Source of the DNA: Candidatus Brocadiia bacterium
GTDB taxonomy: Bacteria; Planctomycetota; PUPC01
DNA: 40,908 nt
Direction of reading: 5' to 3'
Assembly (NCBI GenBank): GCA_030605345.1
Contig: JAUWIN010000011.1
Span: forward strand, 1-40,908
The notes below the pieces were generated by a model. The model was given only the letters and a program-made list of their open reading frames with translations, did not search any database and was not told the origin of the DNA. Shown in pieces: positions 7,451 to 14,926 of this stretch; the stretch's first letter is position 1; each line of letters begins with the position of its first letter. A program made the translations under genes and the position numbers.

Positions 7451-7543
7451 ATGGGTCTTGGCATACTCGCTACATTTCTTCTGATTGACTTGCTGTTCGT
7501 TCTGCACTGCGAACACGGCGCTCAGAGGAATCGCTACAAGTGA
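7451..7543 (+). CDS. 30-residue single-pass membrane peptide B
   Basis: A second frame of exactly 30 residues. The hydrophobic helix (about 3-19) contains D13, followed by C20-E21 and a tail with two Arg and a final Lys. Aligned to the peptide at 3040 it shares FLL, the aspartate followed by Leu, and Cys-Glu seven residues after the Asp; the tail is again basic. AGGAG (7438-7442) lies eight bases before ATG 7451. A 7-bp GC hairpin follows the stop. It stands alone between the ArnT-like gene and a convergent oxidoreductase gene, so it is probably its own small transcription unit. No known family recognised. Confidence 0.65.
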   Translation: MGLGILATFLLIDLLFVLHCEHGAQRNRYK

Positions 7544-7552
7544 ACAGAGATA

Positions 7553-7573
7553 CTCCCGCATCAGCGGCGGGAG
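7553..7573 (+). terminator. GC hairpin after peptide B
   Basis: CTCCCGC (7553-7559) pairs perfectly with GCGGGAG (7567-7573) over a 7-base loop, ten bases after the peptide B stop. There is no T-run, so it could be a weak terminator or a 3'-end stability hairpin. It also lies just beyond the stop of the convergent gene at 7660. Confidence 0.4.
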
Positions 7574-7659
7574 CTCGCTGGGCCGCGCCGTGGGATGAGA
7601 CCTGACGGCTCCGGGTCAAGAGGGAGAGCTGCTGGAAACATCGCCGCCGCACCCGCCGC

Positions 7660-8841
7660 TCACGATTTCACATCAGATTCGAAATGAGCAACTATCTCGT
7701 CTGGCAGTTTGGGTACGTCAGTTGGCACGCCGCCGTTGCGGAGCGAATGCGTGGCCATGCACCCCGCGGCGACGCTGTACCATGCGGCAACCGGTGAGGT
7801 TGCAATCTTTCCCCCCTGGCGCACGTAGCGTATGAACTCGTGGACTATCTTGGTGTCCGCGCCGCCGTGCCCGCCGGTCTCCGCCGGGACGAAATACTGG
7901 ATGTCGCCGTACGGATTATAGTATTGCTTCCGGTCCCACAACTTGATCACGCTTTCGCCGGGCGTATCGCCGAAGTTCTCGATGCGCCCCTCCGTGCCGA
8001 TGATGGTGTAGTTGCGGACGGCGTCGGGCGTGTAGTGGCACTGCTGATACGACGCGAACACCCCGTTGTCGAGGTGCATCAGCATCATATTGATATCCTC
8101 GACGTCGATGACGGGGTTCATCTGCTTCATCGAGAGCGGCGGCCATTCGCTCACACCACAGTCGGCGCGGCCGTACTCTTCGGGCGAGTGGCGGTCGGCG
8201 ATCTGGTCGTAGAGCGTCAGGCCGCCCATGGCGTTCACGCGGTCGGTGTAGCCGCCGCAGAGCCAGTGGAGGACGTCGATGTCGTGGGCGCCTTTTTGCA
8301 GCAGGAGGCCGGTGGAATACTTGCGCTCGGCGTGCCAGTCCTTGAAGTAAGCCCCGCCGCCATAACTGACGAAATGCCGGCACCAGCCAGCCTTCACCTC
8401 GCCAATGGCGCCCCGGTCGATGAGCTCCTTCATTTTCTGCATCACCGCGAAGTGGCGCATGTTGTGGCCGAGGTAAAGTTTGGTGTTCGCCTTGACTGCG
8501 GCCATGAGTATGCGGGTGCAGCCGTCGATGGTGATGGCCATCGGTTTCTCCAGATAGACGTCCTTGCCCGCCTCCAGCGCCGCCACCGCGTGCTCTTCGT
8601 GAAGGTAGTCGGGCGAGGTGACGAAAACCACGTCCACGTCGGCCTTCTCCAGAAGTTCGGCATAATCTCCGGTGGTGAAAGTGTCCGGGCCATAGTAGTC
8701 CCTGAAACCCGCCAGCGCCTCGTCGCGGACATCCGCGCCGGCGACCACACGCACGCCTTCATCCGGCGCATGCGCGGCCGTAGCGAGGCCACCGCGCCCG
8801 CCCACACCAATTACGCCGATTCTCAACTCGTCGCGTCCCAT
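7660..8841 (-). CDS. Gfo/Idh/MocA-family NAD(P)-dependent oxidoreductase
   Basis: The 393-residue protein starts with a Rossmann fold (IGVIGVGGRG, residues 8-17) and has the family's EKP signature in YLEKPMAITIDG, followed by the C-terminal alpha/beta substrate domain with GGYTDRVNAMGG and HSLRNG. Members oxidise or reduce sugars, inositols and glycosides, or act on glycosyl C3 positions. The start is ATG 8841, eight bases after GAGGAG; an in-frame GTG at 8850 would sit on that ribosome site. There is no signal peptide, so it is cytoplasmic, unlike many planctomycete relatives with Tat signals. It is the last gene of a minus-strand run with the zinc dehydrogenase and ThiD2-ThiE. The substrate is not determined by the sequence. 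Confidence 0.9.
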   Translation of the reverse strand: MGRDELRIGVIGVGGRGGLATAAHAPDEGVRVVAGADVRDEALAGFRDYYGPDTFTTGDYAELLEKADVDVVFVTSPDYLHEEHAVAALEAGKDVYLEKPMAITIDGCTRILMAAVKANTKLYLGHNMRHFAVMQKMKELIDRGAIGEVKAGWCRHFVSYGGGAYFKDWHAERKYSTGLLLQKGAHDIDVLHWLCGGYTDRVNAMGGLTLYDQIADRHSPEEYGRADCGVSEWPPLSMKQMNPVIDVEDINMMLMHLDNGVFASYQQCHYTPDAVRNYTIIGTEGRIENFGDTPGESVIKLWDRKQYYNPYGDIQYFVPAETGGHGGADTKIVHEFIRYVRQGGKIATSPVAAWYSVAAGCMATHSLRNGGVPTDVPKLPDEIVAHFESDVKS

Positions 8842-8874
8842 CCGTAGCACTCCTCATTCGGGTTTTGATTGTTG

Positions 8875-9882
8875 TCAGGATGTTGCCATTTGTATCTTCA
8901 TCGCGCCTTGCGGATTGTCGAGCAACTTCACGGCCTGCTCGAACTTTTCCAGTGGGAGCCGATGGGAGACCAGCCTGCTGACCTCCACGCGGCCGCTGCG
9001 AAGAAGCTCGAGCGCCTGGACTGAATTCCGCACCGACGTATAACTCGAGTATATGTGCAGTCCCTTGCGGAAAATGTCGAACGGCTTGATACGTGCAACT
9101 GCTTCTCTTGGAACCACCCCGAAGAGCAATATCCTGCCGCCTTGCCGGGCCAGCCCGATGGTCTGCTCGACCACCGCCGGAGCGCCTGTCGCCTCGATTA
9201 CCGCATCGTATCCGCCCGGCATCAGCTCCGTGGCAGGCCCGAACCCACCGCCCGTGTCCACTGTGTTGTCCGCGACCAGTTCGCGGGCCAGTTCCAGCCT
9301 CGACTCGACCCGGTCGGCCATTACAATCCTCGCTGCGCCGCTGTCGCGGGCCACCTGCGCCAGCAGCATCCCCACGGGGCCTGCGCCGATGCCCAGCACG
9401 GTCTCGCCGTACCGCAGGTCCAGTTTCTCCATCCCGTGCAGCACGCACGACAGCGGCTCCATGAACGCAGCCGTCTCGAACCGCAGCTCACCAATCCTGA
9501 ACGCGGCGCTCGCCGGCACCGCCACATATTCCGCCATCGCGCCCGGCAGGGTTACGCCGATGGCCTGCCAGTTCTCGCAGAAGTTCTGCTCATTCAGCCG
9601 GCAGAACCGGCACTTACCGCAGCTGATGTTCGGCTCAACCGCCACCCTGTCACCACGCTCAAAGTCCTCCACGCCGGCGCCGACCTCCGCCACCTCGCCA
9701 GCGAACTCATGGCCGGGAATGACCGGGTATTGCCCGAGATATTCGCCCTTGTAAATGTGCACGTCGGTCCCGCACACCCCGCAGGTATGTACCCGCACCA
9801 AGACTTCCCCCTCACCAGCCGAAGGCTCCGTAATGTCAGCAACCCGGACATCCCCCGGATTTTCAATCACCACCGCTCGCAT
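8875..9882 (-). CDS. Zinc-dependent alcohol/polyol dehydrogenase (MDR superfamily)
   Basis: A 335-residue medium-chain dehydrogenase. Catalytic zinc ligands are C37 (in GVCGTD) and H58/E59 (in PGHEF). Structural zinc is held by the four cysteines C88, C91, C94 and C102. The NAD-binding turn is GIGAGPVGM. Threonine dehydrogenase and sorbitol/galactitol dehydrogenase are the nearest subgroups by eye. ATG 9882 lies three bases after the ThiD2-ThiE stop and uses AGGA, so the genes are coupled. The 33-base gap to the downstream Gfo/Idh gene also suggests an operon. The pair could oxidise a sugar or polyol in sequence (inference). Confidence 0.9.
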   Translation of the reverse strand: MRAVVIENPGDVRVADITEPSAGEGEVLVRVHTCGVCGTDVHIYKGEYLGQYPVIPGHEFAGEVAEVGAGVEDFERGDRVAVEPNISCGKCRFCRLNEQNFCENWQAIGVTLPGAMAEYVAVPASAAFRIGELRFETAAFMEPLSCVLHGMEKLDLRYGETVLGIGAGPVGMLLAQVARDSGAARIVMADRVESRLELARELVADNTVDTGGGFGPATELMPGGYDAVIEATGAPAVVEQTIGLARQGGRILLFGVVPREAVARIKPFDIFRKGLHIYSSYTSVRNSVQALELLRSGRVEVSRLVSHRLPLEKFEQAVKLLDNPQGAMKIQMATS

Positions 9883-9885
9883 CGT

Positions 9886-10953
9886 TCATCCTACTTTGTC
9901 GGATTCTTCGGGAGCGGGGAGCAAATTTCTGATGCTCCGCGCCGCGCCCTCGACGTCGTCGGCACCAATGATTGCACTGCACACCGCCACCCGGCTCGCA
10001 CCCGCCTCGAGCACCGACGGCACGGTGTCTGCGTTTATGCCGCCGATTGCATAGAAAGGTATCTCCATCTCAGATGCCAGAGCACGGATATACTCTAGCC
10101 CGGCCAGCCGTTCAGGCACTTTGGTCTGTGTGTGGAAGACGGCGCCGGCGCCAACGTAGTCGGCGCCGTCAGAGGCGGCGCCCCGTGCTTCGCCCATCTC
10201 GTGGGTCGAGACGCCAATGACAGCGTTCGCTCCGAGCAGTTTGCGCGCCTCGGTGCAGGGCAGATCGGTCTGCCCCAGGTGGACGCCGTCGGCGCCGGAA
10301 GCCGCGGCAATGTCCACCCTGTCGTTCACAATCAACAACGCCGCCTGTTCAGCCGTCACCCGGCGCAGCCGCTTCGCAAGTGCCAGGAACTCAGCACCGT
10401 CCATTTCTTTTTCCCGGAGTTGTATCATCCCGGCCCCGCCCCGAATGGCGGCCTGAGTCACTTCGGCAACGTCGCGTCCGCGACATAGTTTCGTTGTGAC
10501 GACCACGCAGAGCCGTGCGTGCCTCAGCCGGTTCCGGGGAGAGAGCAGCCCCGACTCGACGGCGTAAGCCTCGTAGCGGAGTTTTTCAGCAACTGCGGCT
10601 GCCTCCGAATGTTCGATCTTGGCGTATTCTTCGACCACGCGCAGTGCCTCTTGGAGCCGTTTCAGCGAGGCGATTGCGACCTCGGACGCGCCGCCGCGCT
10701 GCTTTTCGGCGGGCGTGCTGAGCTCCCTTCCGACATCGCCGGGGGTATCCCGCGCCGCCGCCAGTCGGCCGGAGCCAGCGTCAAGCATCGCCGCCAGTTC
10801 GCGAAGTTTGTGGCGGACCTGCTTCAGTCGCCCGGCGTATTCCGCCGAGTCGAGCGCGAAGCGCGCGTATTCCTCGGCCACGCGGGCCGCCTCCCGCGCC
10901 CGATTCAGGTTTGCGTCAATTATCCGCAGGGTGCGGCTCCATCGAATCGCCAA
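9886..10953 (-). CDS. thiE: ThiD2-ThiE fusion: thiamine-phosphate synthase with N-terminal ThiD2 domain
   Basis: The 355-residue protein has an N-terminal helical ThiD2 domain (about 1-135, starting RTLRIIDANLNRAREAARV) and a C-terminal ThiE barrel (about 145-345). ThiE motifs are IQLREK, LIVNDRVDIAAASGADGVHLGQ, IGVSTH, DYVGAGAVFHTQTK and FYAIGGI. ThiE joins HMP-PP and the thiazole phosphate into thiamine monophosphate; ThiD2 is a family predicted from gene context to supply HMP-PP. The start is TTG 10953 behind a strong GGAGG; no ATG fits as well. I looked for a TPP riboswitch upstream and saw none. It heads a run with two sugar dehydrogenases, an odd context for a vitamin gene. Confidence 0.9.
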   Translation of the reverse strand: MAIRWSRTLRIIDANLNRAREAARVAEEYARFALDSAEYAGRLKQVRHKLRELAAMLDAGSGRLAAARDTPGDVGRELSTPAEKQRGGASEVAIASLKRLQEALRVVEEYAKIEHSEAAAVAEKLRYEAYAVESGLLSPRNRLRHARLCVVVTTKLCRGRDVAEVTQAAIRGGAGMIQLREKEMDGAEFLALAKRLRRVTAEQAALLIVNDRVDIAAASGADGVHLGQTDLPCTEARKLLGANAVIGVSTHEMGEARGAASDGADYVGAGAVFHTQTKVPERLAGLEYIRALASEMEIPFYAIGGINADTVPSVLEAGASRVAVCSAIIGADDVEGAARSIRNLLPAPEESDKVG

Positions 10954-11126
10954 GCGGCCCTCCTTTCTCTAATATTGTCATTATCGGTGCGGCGGCCAGC
11001 AAGTCAACCGCGGTGGAAACGTGCTCCGCCACCACAGGCCGGATTCACGCTCCAACCACCTCAGGGAAGGAGAACACCCTCCCACAACAAGACCGCGGGG
11101 TTCTTGAAACGCTTATGGGAAATTCC

Positions 11127-11155
11127 GTGACAGCAGCAACCGAGCCAGATAAACT
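11127..11155 (+). promoter_or_regulatory. Candidate sigma70 promoter of the xylose-isomerase-like gene
   Basis: GTGACA (11127-11132) and TAAACT (11150-11155) are separated by 17 bp, about 60 bases before ATG 11216. Both boxes are imperfect. The 262-base divergent region between the TTG start at 10953 and ATG 11216 must also hold the promoter for the minus-strand run; I found no clear boxes for that one. Confidence 0.3.
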
Positions 11156-11215
11156 ATCGTTCGGAGATTGGCATGTAATTTGCGCCAGGGGGCAACCACA
11201 GAAGGAGGTGCCGAA

Positions 11216-12322
11216 ATGAGACAGTCTATTTGCAGGTGGACGTTCAATCCGGGCAAAGGGGGATTCGTGCCGGCGGACATAAGGCCGAAATGGGAAGACC
11301 TGACCACACCGGGCTTCGTCGAACTGGTTGCCTCGAAAATCAAGCCGCGAGTTCCCAAAACAGTTGAACTCGGCGTCGAGCTGCACTACGACAACGAGGT
11401 CGATGAGTCCAACGCGGCGGAAACAGTCAAAGCGCTGAAAAGAAACCGCCTCTCACTGGCGATGGTCACCCCGGGCGCCCATGTCCACTGGGCCTATGGC
11501 GGCATCGCATCGCTCGACCCGAAGGAACGAGCCGCCGCATCGGCCTTCGGCACCAGGACGATCGATCTGGCCTACGGGCCGCTGCGCGAAGCATGGAACC
11601 CCGAGGCACCTCCCTCAGTGGTCCTGTGGAACGGCTCCTGGGGCTACGACGTGCCGGGCCCCTGGCTCGCCAACATGCTGAGCAATCTGGAAGAAGAGAT
11701 GCTGCGGCTAATCAAGTATGAGCAGAAGAAGGGCGGCGAGCTCTATATCGTCGTCGAGCCCAAGCCGAACGAAGGGCACCCGAAGATGCTGCTGCCGACC
11801 GTGGCCAGCGCGCTCCTTATGAGGAGGAAACTGGCCGACAAGGGACTGGACGTTTCGAAGGTGGGCACCAACAAAGAGTTCGGCCACTCCGAAATGATCG
11901 GCCTCGACGCCGCATACGACACCGCCGAGGAGCTCCGCGAAGGCGCACTCATGCACGTCCACGCCAACAGCCAGGGCTACGACGGCATCCGCCAGGGCGG
12001 CCCCGGAATGTACGACGTGGACCACGGAGCCGCCATCACCGGCCCCAACATCGCCATCGCGCGGCTTATGCTCGCCGCAGGATACGACCGGTGGGTGGGG
12101 CACGACATGCAGCCGCGGCCCTACGACAACGAGGAACAGGCGATAGACCGCGTCATACGGAGCGTCATCAACTGGGAGGCAATGGTGAAGACCGCCAGCG
12201 AGCTCGACACCCGTCGGGCGCTCGAGCACCTCGCCGCGAGGGAGGTAGCAAAAGTCGAGGATATCGTCGGCGACGCCATCAGCACCGCACGCAATTACGC
12301 GCGGGAGATGTACCAGGCCTGA
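11216..12322 (+). CDS. Xylose-isomerase-like TIM-barrel sugar isomerase
   Basis: A 368-residue (beta/alpha)8 protein. It retains xylose isomerase metal and catalytic elements: E181 and K183 in VEPKPNEG, E221 and H224 in NKEFGHSEM, D267 and D269 in YDVDHG, and the late HDMQPRP aspartate. It departs from classical XylA at two points: the WGGREG signature reads WNGSWGYD, and the HxDxN aspartate region reads HVHANSQ. It may therefore isomerise another aldose. ATG 11216 has GGAGG seven bases upstream; an earlier in-frame start at 11168 has none. A xylulokinase-like gene lies 2.6 kb downstream on the other strand, supporting a pentose role. Confidence 0.82.
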   Translation: MRQSICRWTFNPGKGGFVPADIRPKWEDLTTPGFVELVASKIKPRVPKTVELGVELHYDNEVDESNAAETVKALKRNRLSLAMVTPGAHVHWAYGGIASLDPKERAAASAFGTRTIDLAYGPLREAWNPEAPPSVVLWNGSWGYDVPGPWLANMLSNLEEEMLRLIKYEQKKGGELYIVVEPKPNEGHPKMLLPTVASALLMRRKLADKGLDVSKVGTNKEFGHSEMIGLDAAYDTAEELREGALMHVHANSQGYDGIRQGGPGMYDVDHGAAITGPNIAIARLMLAAGYDRWVGHDMQPRPYDNEEQAIDRVIRSVINWEAMVKTASELDTRRALEHLAAREVAKVEDIVGDAISTARNYAREMYQA

Positions 12323-12371
12323 GAATCCGAGCAGCGCTCTCAAAGAGCGTCACCACGGCCACTCGGCCCTA

Positions 12372-12530
12372 ATGCATCTCGGCGTCGGCAGCCTGCTCTG
12401 CAAGCGCTACTACGAAAACCGAGGACTTGACGTGGTGACACTGGTGAGTGACAATACTGGCGAGGCTCCGCTCACTGTCCGCCGTGATGCGGTCGCCGAA
12501 ATCTACAAACTGGCTGGAGTCTTTTTTTAG
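12372..12530 (+). CDS. Short orphan frame, 52 residues, possibly a gene remnant
   Basis: The frame starts at ATG 12372 without a good ribosome site and stays open upstream past the xylose-isomerase stop, as expected for the tail of a broken gene. The product has a soluble, protein-like composition (RYYENRGLDVVTLVSDN, then EAPLTVRRDAVAEIYKLAG) and ends at a run of seven T. I do not recognise it. It marks the left edge of the A/T-richer block of orphan genes, so a truncated remnant is as likely as a functional small gene. Confidence 0.35.
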   Translation: MHLGVGSLLCKRYYENRGLDVVTLVSDNTGEAPLTVRRDAVAEIYKLAGVFF

Positions 12531-12546
12531 GAAAGGACCGAAGCAT

Positions 12547-12570
12547 ACCCCATCATCGGGGTGTTGTTTT
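12547..12570 (+). terminator. Probable rho-independent terminator
   Basis: ACCCC (12547-12551) pairs with GGGGT (12558-12562) across a 6-base loop and is followed by a T-rich run ending in TTTT. It lies after the xylose-isomerase-like gene and the 52-residue frame and just before the next gene start, so it likely ends that transcript. Confidence 0.45.
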
Positions 12571-12583
12571 AGGGCAACGCCGC

Positions 12584-13300
12584 ATGGCTGACCATGACGA
12601 GCCGAGCAGTAAGCAAATGGCGTTTCTTGAACGCCTCAAGCACCCCGGGCCCATGCCAAAAACAAAAGCGGAGGCATCCACGCTAATTGACCACATCCTC
12701 GTGGTCCACAAAGACAAGAAGGAGCGCAAAAAGAATCCAAGGGCTGGCTCCCAACATGAGAAAGAATGGCAACGCCAACACGACCGTGCACAGAAGGCAT
12801 GGATACGCGAGTGTCGTCAGGATGTGCGCGCACAAATTCGAGAAGACCAACAGGGCCAGCGGCAATTACAACGCGACCTCCGCCGATGTGGTAGCCTTAA
12901 CCGCGAAGACCTGTTCGCTGGCTGGTTGGTCCATATCGGGCCGCACTGCGACGCGAAGGAACTGGATGGTCTCCTCATCACCGTCGAGGACGGCGAGCAG
13001 GACCTAGACTTCTTTCCACCGTATGACGGTTGTAAATACGAAACGTGTGAATGCGAGGTCGAGCCAGTCACAGTTGGGGAAGTGCCCAAAGGGACCCGCA
13101 TTGCTGAGCGCGTGGCTGCCGAGCTCAACACGAAACCACAAGACTCATCTGTAAAGACCCGACGCGTAATTGCCGACGCTCAAACCGCTCGTCGGCGGCG
13201 CGCGCGGACCGCCAAAAAGCAAGATGACACATGGGCGACAGCGGTGGCGATAATCATCTTGGTCGTGTTCTGTTTTGTCCTCTGGAAATTCCTGTTCTAA
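12584..13300 (+). CDS. Hypothetical tail-anchored membrane protein
   Basis: The 238 residues fall into three parts. The N-terminus (8-35, SSKQMAFLERL ... KTKAEASTLI) resembles the short helical motif, common in phage-related and DNA-associated proteins, in which a KQxxFL helix is followed by TKAEAS. A long charged helical stretch follows (~45-105). The middle (~110-170) is a compact segment with GWLVHIG and a small Cys cluster (CKYETCEC). A single hydrophobic helix (~217-236) ends the protein, so it should be tail-anchored with most of it in the cytoplasm. The ribosome site at ATG 12584 is weak. Codon use is A/T-richer than in the neighbours. Function unknown. Confidence 0.7.
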   Translation: MADHDEPSSKQMAFLERLKHPGPMPKTKAEASTLIDHILVVHKDKKERKKNPRAGSQHEKEWQRQHDRAQKAWIRECRQDVRAQIREDQQGQRQLQRDLRRCGSLNREDLFAGWLVHIGPHCDAKELDGLLITVEDGEQDLDFFPPYDGCKYETCECEVEPVTVGEVPKGTRIAERVAAELNTKPQDSSVKTRRVIADAQTARRRRARTAKKQDDTWATAVAIIILVVFCFVLWKFLF

Positions 13301-13317
13301 AACAAAGGAGCCGAAAC

Positions 13318-14025
13318 ATGAAAGCTGCAGTTACAACCGCCGCGCTGGTTTGTCATCTGGTTGTTTGCGCCACCACAGCTGTTGGCCAAAACATTGATTT
13401 CTATAAGAGCCACCTCAGACAGAAAACCGAACTGGTAGAGAAGCTCCGCCGTGAGAACGCTCAGCTAAGCGCCAAAATTAAGCATCTCCAAGCCGAAAAT
13501 GCGGAACTACGTGACCAACTGCAAGCGCTGGATAACCGCACCGATCCTGCCGCCGCACCGTGGCCCAAGGAGCAGGGAGCACCTCCCCTCACAGTCGTTG
13601 ACGTCGCTGGAATGATTCGGAAAGCCTACGACTTCAAACCTGACATGACCGAGCTCCAAAGGTCTCAGCAGCTGATGAGATTGCAGAGCGCGGTCGTCGG
13701 CAAACAGGCCGCATTCAAGGCCAGCATCGTCAGCGTGAAGCCGACAATGCTTGCAGGCAAAGCGCACATTACACTCCAACGCGTGAGTAAAGCGACCATA
13801 AAGGGATCCTCCAGTGGCTGGCGCGGCGGCGGCGGAGAGGTTCCAAGAAGTAAGGTAGAAATCTACACGTTCATGAATGTTGAACAAGCCGCAAAGCTTC
13901 ACACCGGAATGCTCGTGACCGCTCGGGGACGCATAAGGACGCTTCGCGTTCATCGCGCCTCAGCCAAACTAGAGCTGCACTTCAGCATACACCTCGACTT
14001 TCCGGGCATTCAGGTAATTCAGTGA
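13318..14025 (+). CDS. Secreted coiled-coil protein with a possible OB-fold domain
   Basis: The 235-residue protein begins at ATG 13318, behind AAAGGAG, with a signal peptide (1-~24, cleavage near VGQ). A coiled coil follows (~30-60, with repeated LRREN/LQAEN heptads). The C-terminal half (~115-235) alternates strands in the order KASIVSVKP, AHITLQRV, VEIYTFMN, HTGMLVTARGRIRTL and KLELHFSIHL, the pattern of the tRNA_anti-like OB fold. This is a periplasmic or surface protein of unknown role. It follows the tail-anchored protein by 17 bases, suggesting one transcript. A similar reading with an upstream GTG or ATG would lose the signal peptide. Confidence 0.75.
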   Translation: MKAAVTTAALVCHLVVCATTAVGQNIDFYKSHLRQKTELVEKLRRENAQLSAKIKHLQAENAELRDQLQALDNRTDPAAAPWPKEQGAPPLTVVDVAGMIRKAYDFKPDMTELQRSQQLMRLQSAVVGKQAAFKASIVSVKPTMLAGKAHITLQRVSKATIKGSSSGWRGGGGEVPRSKVEIYTFMNVEQAAKLHTGMLVTARGRIRTLRVHRASAKLELHFSIHLDFPGIQVIQ

Positions 14026-14097
14026 TGGTGACAGCTGAGGGCCACACCTGGCATCGGCGAGGCGGGTGGCACGCAAAGTAGCGGTGGTCAGTGAGCT

Positions 14098-14859
14098 ATG
14101 AAACGTAAAAGTCTGCTACTTATAGTCCCACTATTGGCTGGCGCTCTGGTCATAATCGCGCTACTCGGCCAAGCTCAAGAGCCACGGCTTGACCCTGACG
14201 CCGTTTATGAGGTTTCGTGGGTTGCCGATGGTGATACGCTAACTGCGGGAAAATTGACCGTCCGCCTGTGGGGAGTCGACTGCCCGGAGCTAGCGCAGCC
14301 GTATGGTCGCGCCGCCAAAGTCCTCACCAGCTATCTGGCTGAAGACAAGAAAGTTTGGCTCCGAGTTCGTGGTCAAGACAAAAAGGGCAGAACGCTCGCC
14401 GAGGTAATCCTACCGGACGGCAAAAACCTCAGTGAAGAGCTGCTGAAGGCAGGGGTTGCCTGGCACTACCGCGCCTATGTGAAGTCGTCCGCACTGGCGA
14501 AGCTAGAAAAAGAAGCGCGGCAAAAAAAGCGCGGCCTCTGGAGCTTGGCAGCGCCAGTGGCTCCTTGGGTCTTTCGGCATAGGCCGAAGCCAAGCAAGCC
14601 AGCCTCCCAACCGCGCCTTGGGGCTGACCACCAACATGAAATAACTGTTTATGTTACTAAGAGGGGCCAGTGCTACCACAGGGCAGGTTGTTCCCACCTT
14701 TCCAAGAGCTGTATCCCTCTTAGCCTGAAAAGCGCGAAAGGACTGGGTTACAGACCTTGTTCCGTCTGCAAACCGCCACGGCGACCGACAAAGGGCACAT
14801 CTGGCATCGGCGTGGGCGACGGCTCCACAAATTGGAGTGGGGTGTCTGGGAGGATTTAG
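14098..14859 (+). CDS. Secreted thermonuclease-like protein with C-terminal Cys/His motif
   Basis: A 253-residue exported nuclease. A hydrophobic N-terminal segment (~6-26) is a signal peptide or anchor. The staphylococcal-nuclease OB fold runs about 36-150 with VADGDTLT, VRLWGVDCPEL, RVRGQDKKGRTLAEV and LLKAGVAWHYR. The catalytic Arg of VRLWG and the Arg in KKGRT match the SNase active site. A C-terminal module (~182-225) reads CYHRAGCSHL ... GYRPCSVCKPP, the Cys/His motif often found after secreted nucleases. The last 25 residues are Gly/Ser-rich. The gene belongs to the A/T-richer orphan block and may give extracellular nucleic-acid degradation or defence (inference). Confidence 0.85.
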   Translation: MKRKSLLLIVPLLAGALVIIALLGQAQEPRLDPDAVYEVSWVADGDTLTAGKLTVRLWGVDCPELAQPYGRAAKVLTSYLAEDKKVWLRVRGQDKKGRTLAEVILPDGKNLSEELLKAGVAWHYRAYVKSSALAKLEKEARQKKRGLWSLAAPVAPWVFRHRPKPSKPASQPRLGADHQHEITVYVTKRGQCYHRAGCSHLSKSCIPLSLKSAKGLGYRPCSVCKPPRRPTKGTSGIGVGDGSTNWSGVSGRI

Positions 14860-14878
14860 ACCGCCCCGGGTCGTTTTT
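14859..14878 (+). terminator. Weak hairpin and T-run after the nuclease gene
   Basis: GACC (14859-14862) pairs with GGTC (14869-14872) over a GC loop, followed by TTTTT (14874-14878). It overlaps the nuclease stop codon and lies before the stop of the convergent kinase gene at 14927. The 4-bp stem is short, so confidence is limited. Confidence 0.35.
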
Positions 14879-14926
14879 CCTCTGCCCATGGAGGGCCTCA
14901 GAGTAGTACGACGGGGAGGCTGATAT

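Noticed and set aside
7840..8847. 335-codon plus-strand frame opposite the Gfo/Idh/MocA gene
   Set aside because: It is the antisense shadow of a clearly homologous oxidoreductase; high GC keeps that phase open.
9055..10098. 347-codon plus-strand frame opposite the zinc dehydrogenase and ThiD2-ThiE
   Set aside because: It is antisense to two genes with intact motifs and its composition is His/Arg-rich, without domain signals.
10954..11215. TPP riboswitch upstream of the ThiD2-ThiE gene
   Set aside because: I looked for the conserved CTGAGA and ACCCTTTGAACCTGA-like boxes on the minus strand and saw neither.
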